64,000 bases of DNA from Diphasiastrum complanatum. Its lineage: Eukaryota > Streptophyta > Lycopodiopsida > Lycopodiales > Lycopodiaceae. Positions 1 to 10,886 of the stretch are shown in pieces. The position numbers and the translations under genes are program-made. The stretch is from the NCBI GenBank assembly GCA_029204225.1, contig CM055102.1, positions 37,938,585-38,002,584 on the forward strand, given 5' to 3'. Every line of letters begins with the position of its first letter. Position 1 is the first letter of the stretch. A model generated the notes under the pieces. The model saw only the letters and a list, made by a program, of their open reading frames with translations, had not been told where the DNA came from and searched no databases.

Positions 1-460
1 TCAATGGATTTTGTGACTGTGCTCCCTAAAACCGGGAAGGGTCACGATGCCATTTGGGGGTGGTGTTGTTCAGACTATGTGGCTTGCCGAATGATATTGT
101 CAGTGACCGTGACTACAAATTCACTGGCAAGCTCTAGCAGTCAGTTTTTTATAAACTTGAAACAACTCTTAGTCTTAGTTCTTTAGATCACCCAGAGTCA
201 TAGCGTATCAACCAGACGGTGGAAGATATGCTTAGAGCATATGTCTGTCACTGACAGTCTGATTGGGAAAAGTATCTCCCAATGGTTGAGTTCGCACACG
301 ATAGTGAAAAACATTATGTCACCGGATTCAGTCCTTTTGTGCTGATGTATGTCTTTCAGCCGCATTCTCCAGTTTTTGTCAGACTCAAAGGTCTCAAGGT
401 GCAAGCTGTAGTGGATTTTCTGCAAGATATGCAAGAAATGCTGCAAGTGGCCAAGGAAAA
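1..460 (+). pseudogene. Ty3/gypsy integrase fragment, inverted relative to element F
   Basis: Plus-strand integrase core pieces in several frames. The catalytic-core start (SMDFVTVLPKTGKGHDAIWG) lies at about 1-60, the GLPNDIVSDRD block near 80-120 and a TGFSPFVLMY block near 320-350. Between the first two blocks about 35 codons expected in this family (the VDRLTKMAHF part) are missing, so this copy is deleted as well as frameshifted. The same family lies on the opposite strand from about 461 onward, so the two run tail to tail. It is a dead fragment and continues off the left edge of the window. Confidence 0.8.
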
Positions 461-1700
461 CAAAAGCATTCAAATCCTCCAATAACACTAGATCATCTGT
501 TGGAATCAGGTTATCCTTTCCACCAAGTCCAACCTTTAAACGACTAACATGGAATACATGATGGACCTTAGTTCCAACAGGGAGGTCTAGTCGATACGTA
601 GTCCTGCCAATCTTGTTAACAATCTTGAAAGAACCGCTATAACGTGGAGATAACTTTGGGCATTTCCCCATTCAAAGTGTCTTAGTAGATACACCCAATC
701 ATCGATCTCAAATTCTCGAGGAGAGGTTAGCATAGAATTGGGCTCGATCCTGAGCCGATCTAATGCTTTCCCTAGCCGCCTGCAACATTTCCTATATATC
801 TTGCAAGAAACTGGTTGCAGCTTGCACCTTGAGACCTTTGAGTCCAACGGAGATAGAGGAACGAGGCTGAAAGCCGTACAAGAGCATAAAAGGACTAAAT
901 CCGGTGGCCGAAGGCTTCATACTACTGTATGTGAACTCAACGATTGGGAGGTACTTTTCCCAATCTGATTGTCGCCTGGAAACATATGCGCGAAGCATAT
1001 CTTCCATCGACTGGTTGACACGTACGGTCTGACCATCGGTTTTTGGGTGATCCGTAGATGAAAGACTTAAGGTAGTTTCCTGTCTCTCAAAGACTGCCTG
1101 TCAGAACTTGCCAGTGAACTTGGAATCACGATCACTAAAAATATTGTTCGGCAAACCATATAACCTGAACAGCTTTCCAATGAAGAGTTGAGCAAGTTTC
1201 GAAGCTTTGACAATAGTTTTTTTTGGAATAAACTGTGCCATTTTGGTAAGCCTGTCAACTGCTACCCAAATAGCATCGTGAACCTTCCAAACTTGGGAAG
1301 TCCGACCACAAAATCCATGGAAATACTTTCCCACTTCTTGCTGGGAATTTCCAACGGATGTAACAGACTAGTTGCTTTGAGTCTTTTCGCTTTGAACACT
1401 TGGCATTGTTCACACTTTGGAACATAAGCCTCCACATGACCTTTCATTTTTGGCAAAAAAATTCTCTTTTTACAAGGTCAAGTGTCCTTTGTATACGGTG
1501 TCCCGCACTGGAGCTATCGTGGCACTCATGCAGGATTTGGGCCCTTATGTCCGCGATATCTGGCACACAAACTTTTCCTCTACAGAAAAGTAATCCATTC
1601 CTAATAGAATACTCATCAAGTATCTTCTCGTCGCGAGACTTCTTGGAATCCTGCTTTCCAAGAATTTTTCTCACAAAAGACTCATGCAAATAATGTCTCT
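461..1700 (-). pseudogene. Ty3 integrase of element F, broken
   Basis: Recognisable blocks in minus-strand order: zinc-binding region with ILHECHDSSSAGH and KCEQCQVFKAKR (about 1690-1390), catalytic start SMDFVVGLPK (about 1320), VDRLTKMAQFIPKK (about 1240-1200), LYGLPNNIFSDRDSKFTG (about 1160-1110), EDMLRAYVSRRQSDWEKYLP (about 1005-945), TGFSPFMLLYGFQPRS (about 905-855) and the C-terminal KLSPRYSGSFKIV block (about 655-615). Frames change at least four times. The segment that should hold the third catalytic Glu, between about 1100 and 1010, is not readable. Integrase inserts the cDNA into the host genome; this copy cannot. Confidence 0.85.
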
Positions 1701-1706
1701 AGATCT

Positions 1707-3200
1707 TTAAGATGTGGATGACAACAAAAAGTTCCTTCTCATAAGTAGATATCTACTTTGAGTTGGGTCCAACTTCTTGCTTTCGAAAGCCACTGGTCTA
1801 CCATCCTGGTAAAGGACTGCACCCACCGCATAGTCACTAGCATCCGTTTCCACCAGGAAAGGTTTGCTAGGGTTCGCTATGTGTAAGATAGGGGCTATTG
1901 ACACTAACATCTTCGAAGCTTCAAAGCTTTGATTAAGCTCATTGGTCCATATAACAAGTGGGCTAATTTTTGAACGCCTTCTGGCTTTCTTCTTATTACC
2001 ATTTTTATTGTTTCTTTTGGCTTTCTTTACTCCCTTAAGAAGGTTCGTTAGAGGCAATGCGATTAAGGCATAGTCTTTAATGAATTTATGGAAAAAACTT
2101 GTGAAGCCAAAATAGGCCAATCACGAACTTTTTGGACCTTATCGTAATCGATCTCAAGACCTCGATCGGAAACGGTGTGTCCCAAGTATTTGAGTCTTGT
2201 TTGAAAGAACTCACACTTAGACTTCTTAGCATAAAGCTTTGCCGGCCTTAGAATGTCTAAGACCGTGCACAAATGCGCTTCATGCTCCTCAAGAATCTTA
2301 CTATAAATCAAGGTTCCAAGCCGATTCGACCGGTTCGAACTGATTCGAACCGACTAGGCTGGTTCGAATCGGAAAACGGTTCGAACCGAAAAAAAAAAAT
2401 TGCCAAAAGGTTTTTTTTGGTTTTTTTATTTGTTTCGAGGTTCGAACCGTGATTCGTGCAACAATGCTATGAATCAAAATGCCGTCCAAAAATACGGCCA
2501 AAAATTTTCCTACATATGGACGAAGGATATCATTCATCATCTATTGGAAAGTAGCCGGGGCATTAGTTAGACCAAAGGGTAAAACGAAAAATTTTTAATG
2601 GCCATACCTAGAACGAAAACCAGTTTTGGAAACATCCCCCTCATGGATTCTAATTTGATGGTACCCCGACCTAAGGTCTAATTTGGTGAAATATCTAGCA
2701 CCATTCAATCGGAACATTAAGTCGTCCATCCGAGGTAAGGGATAACGGTTTTAAATAGTCATTTTATTAAGCTTTTTGTAATCGACACAAAGACGAATAC
2801 CACCGTCTTTCTTGCCGATTAACAAAACAGGCTCTCCAAGGGGACTTATTGGGTCTAATGTGGCCCTTACGTAATAACTCGCAACCTCATCTTCTTCCTT
2901 TGGGCTCATCTTGTAAGGAAAAAGCGATACAGGAGAGTTGTCAGGAAGAAGATCTATGTGATGGGCTACTCCCCGAGAGGGGGGAAGACCCTCAGGCAAC
3001 TGCTCAGGGAATATATCACTATATTCCTCCCTAAGTCCTTTAAAGATTTTGCCCTCAGGTGTTGATTTTAAATTAACATTAGAAAAAGACAATGCGTAAG
3101 GGAAAGATGATACATCAACATTGAAATTATGAGTAACAAAAGCATCCATGTAAGATTCATCTATCAAATAACATAAATACGAGTGATACTCAGAATCCAA
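1707..3200 (-). pseudogene. Ty3 reverse transcriptase/RNase H of element F, interrupted
   Basis: The RT N-terminal part has [13 protein letters not shown] and [20 protein letters not shown] (about 2970-2760). Finger and palm motifs lie across 2750-2480 in broken frames. The catalytic box reads FLDGILI where the family has FLDDILI, so the second catalytic Asp is Gly. Just after it a 158-bp hAT element interrupts the gene (2309-2466), and RT resumes with YSKILEEHEAHL and KYLGHTVSDRG. The RNase H start (FLVETDASDYAVGAVLYQDG) is at about 1850-1790; the frame is then lost and the rest of RNase H is absent before integrase. Inactive. Confidence 0.88.
2309..2466. mobile_element. 158-bp non-autonomous hAT element inside RT
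   Basis: The left end reads CAAGGTTCCAAGCCGATTCG and the reverse complement of the right end CATTGTTGCACGAATCACGG. It is flanked by an 8-bp target duplication with one mismatch, ctataaat (2301-2308) and ctatgaat (2467-2474), which is the hAT length. The interior repeats the dyad GGTTCGAACC / TTCGAATCGG about six times and has an A/T-rich centre. Removing it restores an uninterrupted RT alignment, an independent check on both borders. The ends resemble the right end of the hAT at 38036. It has no coding capacity. Confidence 0.85.
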
Positions 3201-3610
3201 TAACGTTGATTAGCCTCATGAGTAGTTACAAAAGGTAGATCAGGCTCATCGCCTTTAAGATAAACCATAGAGCCATTATGCAAGAAAGATAAACTATGAG
3301 TTACATCTTTCTTTAATGACTCATGCCTAGTATAAAACCATTCTTTGCCTAGGATTATATCTACCTTATCAAGATTCATAATATGAAAAGATAAGCTATC
3401 TACATAGTTCGGAATCTTCAACGACACGTGGGGGGCAAACTGGTCCCAGGCTTGCTGCTCTCCACCAGCTGCCATCCTAACCACGTACTTGTGGTCACTT
3501 GGTGCGGTTGCCAGCCGTAGCTTCTGCACCAATTTAGCATTAATAAAATCATGAGTAAAATCGTCATCAAACAAAATACTCACGGGTTGGCTGCCTACGA
3601 ACCCACTCAT
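3164..3610 (-). pseudogene. Ty3 aspartic protease of element F
   Basis: Frame open for 148 codons. The start region, SQPVSILFDDDFTHDFIN, aligns with the family active-site block (normally D-[ST/D]-G-A-T-H-x-F), but the Gly is Asp and the Ala is Phe, so the catalytic loop is probably dead. The family motif near the protease end (DIILGKEW) is at about 3360-3335. After it come about 50 residues that link to RT. It lies between gag and RT as expected for a Ty3 polyprotein. Confidence 0.8.
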
Positions 3611-3639
3611 ACGAATGAGGTTGTGAGGTCCAAACAGTG

Positions 3640-4640
3640 TGGTTATAAAACAACAATTACTACATATAGTTTCATCCGTAAAGAATACATAAATTCAAGA
3701 AATAGAAGAATTACTTGGAGCCTTGAATGAGCTGCCTTCCTTCTTCCGTTTCTTTGGACAGTCCTTTGAAAGGTTCCCCTTCTCCATGCAGGAGAAACAA
3801 CTCGCCGCTTTTGGCCTTGCTCTCTCCAACCGAGGGCGCTTCTTTTTCTTTCACGAAGGGGAAGCTTTGTCAACAACTCTCTCTTTGCCCTTTTTAATGG
3901 AAGGGCCCAAAGAGGGTTTGTCCTTGGATTCAGGCTTCTGTTGCTCTTTGCGGGTTACTGTGTGCGTATCGTCGAAAATTCGACCGAAACGCACGACATC
4001 CTCAAGGGATTGTGGCTGATTGCGGCGGACCTTTAACTGATACTCTTTGGGCAAACCCAAAATGATGTGCAACTTGAGGGGAACTCCATCAATGCAGTTA
4101 ACAAATCACGAAGCAGCTTCTTGGAAGTCTTGCAAATAGATATCCAAGGGTTTTGTCCCCATTTGCAATGTAGCAAATCGACGATAATATTCAAAATTGT
4201 CAAGGACTGGCATAAAGGCGGCCTTAAAGGCTACCTAGAAATTATCCCAAGTAGTTGGGACTGTAGCACGCTCCTTAAGATCCTACCACCATGAGTATGC
4301 TTTACCGTGTAAAATTATATTGGCAGTTGCAATCCGGGAGCTGTCTGGCAGATCGTGCATGGAAAAGTGTGATGTCCATTGATCAAGCCAAGACCACGTC
4401 CTGGTGTCTGTCCTTTTTTCTCCCCCATAAAGAATTCCGGGGTGAACATCGGGTTGAGGAGTGCCTGTCGAGATTGGGTCATAGCCCTCATTTCGGCCTC
4501 CGCCCGTTTATGCTTGGACTGCATGTCGACAATCTGTTGTTGCAACAGATTTATTGCATGCGCCATTTCCTCCATATTAGCCCCAGCCAAGCTTGGAGCT
4601 TGGGTGACATCCATAGGAGTTTCCATGGCAAGGGTAAAAT
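3640..4640 (-). pseudogene. Ty3 Gag of element F, broken
   Basis: The likely start METPMDVTQAPSLAG is near 4625 and is followed by a coiled-coil-like stretch (MEEMAHAINLLQQQIVDMQS). Capsid-like Retrotrans_gag pieces (LHGKAYSWW, LQMGTKPLDIYLQDFQEA) are scattered in shifted frames over 4330-4080. A spacer with GLPKEYQLKVRRNQPQSLED follows at about 4050-3990. The nucleocapsid knuckle reads CFSCMEKGNLSKDC, where the expected His is Asn, so the C-C-H-C zinc site is damaged. Several frameshifts and a stop are present. Gag would form the particle that packages the element RNA. Confidence 0.8.
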
Positions 4641-5231
4641 GTAAGAAGAAACTAGAGGAAAAACGGAGAGCAACGACGTCCAAACTGTCAAAAACTGGCA
4701 ACTATAGCTCAAAAGGCCAAGATAATTGCTGGAGTGCTGCAACGCTATCCCATCAACCTTTGGGGGAGGTGTTACTCGCCCCCCCCCCTCTCGCTCTGCT
4801 CCCTTAACTGCCAAAGCAACCTGTACGGAAGCGCTGGTCCGTGAAGGAAAACTCGGGCTACTGGCTTGAGGCGCTGATCTGCGCTAGCTAGGGCCAGCGC
4901 GCAAATTTTTTTTTTTAAAGAATATAGGTGGGGTTAAAGAACAAAAACACTCAACCCCAAATATGGTTACTGAAAGCCAAAAGGTTGTTCTTTAAAACAT
5001 ATTGTGTTAAAGAAATGAAGAGCTTGCAATGCTTAAATTCTTTTTTAGAACTTACATAGAAAAAATTCCACACCAAGGAGCCAGAAAGTCTACCATAACT
5101 AGCTTCTTTCAAAACTAGATACTACAACCATAACCTTTTCAAGAATAAACTTGAAACAAAAGGTTAGAATTTTTTTTCAATTTGTAGCCACATTCCCAAA
5201 GGAAATTAAACCGCAAAAGAAGAGGTGTGCA
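4641..5231 (-). other. Leader (5' untranslated region) of element F, gag-proximal part
   Basis: About 590 bp between the Gag start and the hAT insertion. It holds a C-run at about 4781-4788 and mixed AT-rich sequence with no open frame of note. By position it is the part of the 5' leader that separates Gag from the primer-binding site; the rest lies beyond the inserted hAT at 6272-6289. Confidence 0.55.
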
Positions 5232-6263
5232 CCCATTGGTGGGCGGTTCTCACATATTTATGATACCCGCCGGTTCAGGGTATTGCCCTTTTTTTTGAAA
5301 CCAAGAACTGCCGGTTGGATTACATTTAAAATATTTACACCTGGCGGTCATCAATAATATCTTATAAGATAAATCTTGGCGGTTCTCAATCTGCCGGTTA
5401 TTATTCTATTAAGAACCGTCGGCTCCTATATTAGGTTCTCAAAATATACTTTTTTTATAGAAATTAATAAAAAATCATTTCGAAAATTATTGTTGCATAC
5501 TATGTTAAAATTCCCCCACATTATTTATCAAAAGACACGTGGAAGCCACATAAAAAAAGTGTAAGTGCACAAAATTTGAGCATTCCTCCACTTATCAAAT
5601 ACTCATAAAAATCTCACACTCTTCAATGCCTGTGATATTTCAATTGTGGAAAAAAAATCACACTTCACAACTAAACAACTCAAATAAATAAACATTCTAA
5701 AAATATGACTTATGTAAAAGTCTTGTTGCACAATGTCTTAAGTTTTTAACATTCCACTTATCAACTAACTACCCATCAACAAAAATGATAGCCTTGAAGA
5801 AAGTCTTGTTACAATGTCTATCTTAACATTCTCTTACTCATCCTACTCATGAAAAAATCCACTTATCAACTAACTAACTACCCAACAACAAAAATAATAG
5901 CCTTGAAAAAAGTCTTGTTACGATGTCTATCTTAACATTCTCTTACCCATCCTACTCATGAAAACATCCATACTCCTCAATGAGGTCTACATTCTCATCT
6001 ATCATGATGTCCTCACTTGCTAAAAGCCCTTAATGAATGTTAGGTTCTCGTGGTTATACCCCCCTCCAAATGCCGGTCCGGTTCTCAACCTCAATCCAAG
6101 GCTCAAAGGGACTCGACGGTTCTCAACCGTGGCCGGTTCCTACAAAAGAGCATACCCGCCAATTCTACATAGAAGTCGGTTCTTGAGAAATAGTGTACCT
6201 GCCGGTTAGGGTCTTTAGAACCGGGTTGAGAACCAAAAAAAAAATCAATACCCGGCCAACCCT
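5232..6263. mobile_element. 1.03-kb non-autonomous hAT-like element with perfect 8-bp TSD
   Basis: Flanked by ggtgtgca on both sides (5224-5231 and 6264-6271), a perfect 8-bp duplication. The left end CCCATTGGTGGGCGG and the reverse complement of the right end AGGGTTGGCCGGG are imperfect terminal repeats. Both subterminal zones (about 5240-5430 and 6045-6240) are crowded with GCCGGTTCTCA-type motifs and their reverse complements (GCCGGTTC, GGTTCTCAACC, AACCGTGGCCGGTTC). The middle (about 5450-6040) is AT-rich, with a direct duplication of about 120 bp (near 5750-5850 and 5860-5960). No coding frame. It sits in the leader of element F. Confidence 0.75.
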
Positions 6264-6289
6264 GGTGTGCATCTACAAAGAGATCGGCT

Positions 6290-6301
6290 GGTCCGATACC
6301 A
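6290..6301 (-). promoter_or_regulatory. Primer-binding site of element F (initiator Met-tRNA)
   Basis: On the minus strand the sequence is TGGTATCGGACC, matching TGGTATCAGAGC, the complement of the plant initiator Met-tRNA 3' end, at 10 of 12 bases. It begins two bases from the inferred LTR border at 6304. It would prime minus-strand cDNA synthesis. Confidence 0.65.
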
Positions 6302-6303
6302 AA

Positions 6304-6978
6304 TGTTACAAATCCCATAGATCTCCGATTGCCTTGAAGGTTGACGCACGCCCCATACCAGTGATGACGCACCTTAACCGCCCATCCATAGGGTCACTAC
6401 CGACCCATGTGCTGGAGCTATCGACATCCTCATGCCTAGTCCCATACCACCAGCCATCGCCCTTGGCTCTCCTAGCACACATCTCTTGGCCTGGAGATAT
6501 ATCCTGGCTACTGCACGTGCTCTCCATCCACCAACTCTTGGGTAGACTGAGTGAATGGCAAAAGGGAAGCCCCACACTATTTAGGCATAGCATAATGGGT
6601 CCCCATCAAGCACGGTCCTGCCGACGACACGTGACCAGCTAGGATGGTGACGCGTGGCACCAAAACATGTCGATAACGCCAGACCTGCGTCATGACGTTT
6701 TCGAGGCTGTCACTGAAGGGCGTATTGTTATGGTACATAGCAATTTCCATGAGCTTGTCATTCATTCTCTCCTGGAGGATGAAGGGCTCTTCCACTGGTG
6801 GTCAGGTCAGGACGATAATCTAGGCCTCAGGATGTAGGTAGGCAAGGGCCGAGTTCAGGGCATGGTGGTATGGGACACCATGGCTTATCGGAGATCCAAG
6901 CTTGCTTGATGGTGGTCTATGGCTCCAGTGCACGGGGGAGAGGTGGCCGTACCTCTATGGATGGGCGGTGATGTAACG
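6304..6978 (-). repeat. Probable 5' LTR of element F
   Basis: Starts as TGTTACAAATCCC directly after the PBS; the far edge is placed near GATGTAACG (about 6978) because the ends then form a small inverted repeat. No second LTR is in the window, so the outer border is a guess and no target duplication could be read. It is GC-richer than its surroundings. Several short open frames cross it on both strands, none convincing. Confidence 0.45.
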
Positions 6979-7028
6979 TTCGTCACCTGATTGTATCTTA
7001 GCAATGACCGTATTCGACGGCATCAGTA

Positions 7029-7560
7029 GGACATCCTTACAAAAAGCTCATTTCTTGTAAGTTTGTTTTGGCTTTTTGGCTTGAACAAGACATTTTCTGG
7101 AGTACTATATCCAATTTCCAAATGTAGATCAGATGATAGGAGGAATGACTTATCAATGCTGTGAATATGTTCTATTTCGATAGAGAGCTTGGTCCTTCCG
7201 ATGTTCACCACTTCAAGACATGGCAGCATCTTTGAATTTATATTCGTGATGCACATCCAATTTTGATTTGTCGAATGCTGATGAGAGCTCATTGCTTGTT
7301 TAGTTGAGCATAGTCCTGTCTCTCATAACGAATTAGTCAATATGACATCCTTACAAGAAGATGGATTTTTTATATTTTGTTTTGACTTTTTGGCTCGAGC
7401 AAGATGATGTTTGGAGTATCATTTTCAATTTCTGAATGTAAATCGGATGACAGGAGGAACGACTTAGCAATGCTGTGAAAACATTCCAGTTTGATAGAGA
7501 GCTTGGTCCTTACGATGTTCATCACTTCAAGACATGGCAACATCTCTCGAAGTATATCAC
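7029..7560. repeat. Two diverged direct repeats, about 210 bp each, offset about 314 bp
   Basis: The unit from about 7031 (acatccttac) to 7240 recurs from about 7345 to 7560. Shared strings include TTTTTGGCT, ATAGAGAGCTTGGTCCTT, GATGTTCA and ACTTCAAGACATGGCA. I estimate roughly 80 percent identity by eye. A minus-strand 89-codon frame (7292-7023) crosses the first unit but is not preserved in the second, so it is not a convincing gene. Origin unknown. Confidence 0.7.
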
Positions 7561-10085
7561 TCCCAGCACTATTGAAAAACTCGGTATGTTTTGCAACTAG
7601 CTCTTACATTCTATAGTGCTTACATAAGAAAATCATCATGCTGAAACTAATCAGATTGTTGAAAGAGCTCTAATATAGAGGAGCAAGATCCACTTGTAGT
7701 AAGTGTCAATATTTTTTTCCTAGAATCTCATCATTGAGAAGGTGAACCTTTTCCTTTCCAGGTTAAAAGGTAATGCACTGGTGTACATATATAATAGAGT
7801 TTCCTCTAGAATAATTTTGATACATGTTAGGATGATGTGATGACGTAGTAAGATTGTTAGGAATTCCTTGATATTGTGTTCAAACGAGAATATCATTCTC
7901 TCATCCATATTTAATTTTGCTGAACTCTTCACATTCATCTCAACATACTCTAACAATGAACAGTTCTTATATATAAAATGGACATGGGACTGATGGACCA
8001 GATGTGAAGAGATAACTTCTTCGTAACTGAATCTCTCCCATTATTAATAGGATCATTTCATCTTAATCTAACAAGCTTTCTGTGTTCTCTCCTCTCTCCT
8101 GTCTTCTCTCTCTTCTCTCTCTTCTCATAATGCTGTGAATATATTGACATGTGATTTAATCTTTGACAAGGTATCACAGCAGACTATGATCAGCATGTGC
8201 TGAATCAAGCATGTTGTTGATAGATTTATGTTCAGCATAGATAGATAGATCTTAATAGAATGAAGAGACACACGTTTCCCTTCATTTGCTGCCTCTATAG
8301 GCATTAATGGCAGCATGAAGCAATGAATGTTTATGCTTTAGAATTTCTAAAAGCCGTTAAACTTTCTACATCATGATTCCTTATGGTCTTACAATACACG
8401 TCATGGAATATGATTTACTTATAATAGGGTGACATGCCCACACCCTAGCATACAAAAAGTCGGTTTTCTACAAAATTGCCAAGCTGGATTTACAACTGAA
8501 TTTATAGAAGGAATTACACATCTTTTGGAGCCAAATTTGGCCTTGTTGCAGATTCGAAATTTGCTAACACTCACTAAATTAAATACATTACAAGTCCAAT
8601 AATTATGGCGACAAAGATTGTAACCAGGACTCTACAACTACAATCATGAACTCTAATCATCAATATCAGCTACACATTCATCGGATAATTTGGACAGGTA
8701 TTCTTTGATGTGTGCCACTGATATTTCCGGAATAGACATTGATTTTTCCACAGTATAGCCGTGTGCTTTAATTGTTTTTTTCGTCTTTGATTAGGAGATC
8801 CTTTACCCGTATTGCTGCATGGATGGAGAGCAAGGTTGCTGTAGTGTGTGGAAACCATGTGCAATAGGCCTGTAGTCTTCCTGTACTGTCGAGGACCAAG
8901 AATTAGTCAAGTTTGGAAAAAACGTTGAAGTACTCAGCCTGTTTGAAACTCGCTGAAGTACAAGTTGGAAACCAACCTTTCTAGCGTGGATGGTGAAGTG
9001 TTGGGCCTTGCCAAAAAATGCAGCCCATGGTTTCTATCTACAGTGTAGGAAATAAGCTCATGATTGCTGAAAAGAGTGCCGTTGAGGTTTGTTTTTGGCT
9101 ATCCTGGAAGAATGTGCAATAGAATTGGGTGGAGAAGATTGTGGCATCCTATGGAGGATTTAGCCTTGTAGCTTGAAAGCAATCATGATGAGAACATGGA
9201 TCTTCAGCAGGGACGTGGTTGATGCATCATAAAATTTGAATGAGAATCTTCCAATGTACAGAGAGTCTTATTAGGACTTTTGTTTGGGGAAGTTTTCCCC
9301 CTGGCTATTACGGTAGAGGGCCCAATCCCTTAGAAAAGCTTCTTGAGCCCTTTGCTTTAGAAACCGAAGTTACCTGAAGTCTTTCTATGAAGTAGAAGGC
9401 CTGTGAAAAGTGGGTCCCGAATCCCTAGTGAAAGATACTATCCTTGAACTTAAGGCTCTTTCCTTTTTCAAAAAATTTGTGTCCATCCCTTACTCATAAT
9501 TTATTGCCTTAACTGTGAAGTTCTTTGTTTATTTATATTGTTAGTGTCCAATCCAGCTCTTGGTGGTAGTTCTATGTGACTAGTACAGTGAGCAGTTCGG
9601 TTGCAAACTGTAAATTTTAACAAGCTTTTTTCGATGAAAACATTCCATTTTTGGCACATTTTGATAACCCGTCAATTGCTTAGTGTTGCTATTGGATTGG
9701 TGTTGTGTATAAGATCATCAATTACAATCAAATTGGGAGTGATCAACCCACTTCATGTAATTTTCTGATTGCCGAAATATTTTCAAAATGGATATAAGAT
9801 GCTGCATTGCCAAAACATTTACACACTTGGCAAGTCAAGATGAGACTTGTTTTGATTGAGAAATTTTTAACAATAATTGTGAACCGATATAAAAACTACC
9901 CGTCGATTTAGAAGATTCCTTGAGATGGGATAGTGTGACAAATGGGCTGTTGCGTACATTCATCTAGGCTTGGTGACCTTGTAAACATATCACTTGGACC
10001 TTATCAAAACCTCAAAAAAAACACAGGAGTTACGTTCATTGGTATTTTTTTGAACCTGAGCTAGAAATGGGAAAATTTTCTTGAA
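7561..10085. other. AT-rich sequence with no recognisable gene
   Basis: I see no open frame with family features and no terminal repeats. A pyrimidine-rich TC/CTT stretch lies at about 8088-8127. A short plus-strand stretch near 7635-7675 (reading HHAETNQIVERAL) faintly recalls the integrase block around the catalytic Glu, but it is too short to call. Confidence 0.4.
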
Positions 10086-10089
10086 ACAA

Positions 10090-10760
10090 CTGAATCAACA
10101 CCGTTCCTACTACAAAGTCACTTGCATCCGTCTCACCAACAAATGGCTGATTAGGATCGATGACTTTCAATAGTGGTGCTATAGCAATCATCTGCTTAAG
10201 AGTATCAAAACTCTCTTGTTGTGGTTTGATGCCAGTAGATTTGTCATTGCTATTGCAATGTTTGCGTAGTTCTTGACAAACCTTTTACACCTAAAAAGAC
10301 TTGGAGATCTGACAAGCTAGCTGGTGTTGGCCGCCATTTCAATATGGCTTCTACCTTTCCTGGGCCCATCTTTATTTTGGTCTGTTAAATAATATGGCCC
10401 AAATAGTCTGAAATGATACGGTCCAATAACTAATCAAAGATAAATTCACAAGTACATTCTTTAACATATTTGTGCTTTCTTAGCAATTGGAATATTTTTT
10501 TGAGATGTTTCAAATGATCAGCCTTCATCTTCCTATAGATGAGAATGTAGTTTAAAAGGACGACCACAAACTTACGAAGTTACAATCTTAAAATACTGTT
10601 CACCAAGGTCACAAACATCATTGGAGATTTGTAAGCCCAAATGGCATTACTTTAAACTCATAATGACCTTGAACCGTCACACTTGAAATAAATTGTAAGT
10701 CACGAAGAAGTACCTCATAATCAGCACCGTTGATGAATTTGTAACCTTCTACTATGGGAA
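10090..10760 (-). pseudogene. Decayed Ty3 reverse transcriptase relic
   Basis: Minus-strand reading in several frames gives the RT landmarks in order: FKVMPFGLTN (about 10655-10625), a damaged ILIYRKMKADHLKHLKKIFQ stretch (about 10550-10490), LGHIIQQ (about 10400-10380), KVEAILKWRPTPASLSDLQ-like sequence (about 10360-10300) and a degenerate RNase H start (about 10190-10100). Stops and frameshifts are frequent. It is older than elements A-E and only a fragment; no LTRs can be assigned. Confidence 0.65.
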
Positions 10761-10886
10761 AAGCACGTGATTTTTTAGTGAATTTAGGCTATGTAGGCTA
10801 TTACTAATCAACTATCAATCTTGAATCTTGACTAGAGACTCGGAACTCTTGAGTCCACCTAATACCTATTGTCATGATTCATAGCC

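Larger units (their letters stand above)
461..6978 (-). mobile_element. Degenerate Ty3/gypsy retrotransposon F
   Basis: Minus-strand element in the order 5' LTR (about 6304-6978), PBS (6290-6301), long leader, gag (about 4640-3640), protease (3610-3400), RT (about 3200-2000), RNase H start (about 1900-1700) and integrase with its C-terminal GPY/F-like region (1700-461). Every domain has frameshifts or stops, and the RNase H C-terminal half is missing. Two hAT-type elements sit inside it, one in RT and one in the leader. The 3' LTR is not in the window: at about 460 the element meets an inverted integrase fragment. The domain order PR-RT-RH-INT is the Ty3 order, not the Copia order. Confidence 0.85.

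Noticed and set aside
4315-4814. Overlapping frames on the plus strand opposite Gag of element F
   Set aside because: Shadows of the minus-strand Gag with no domain of their own.
7635-7690. Possible integrase Glu-motif relic on the plus strand (HHAETNQIVERAL)
   Set aside because: Only about 13 residues, no neighbouring integrase block could be read.
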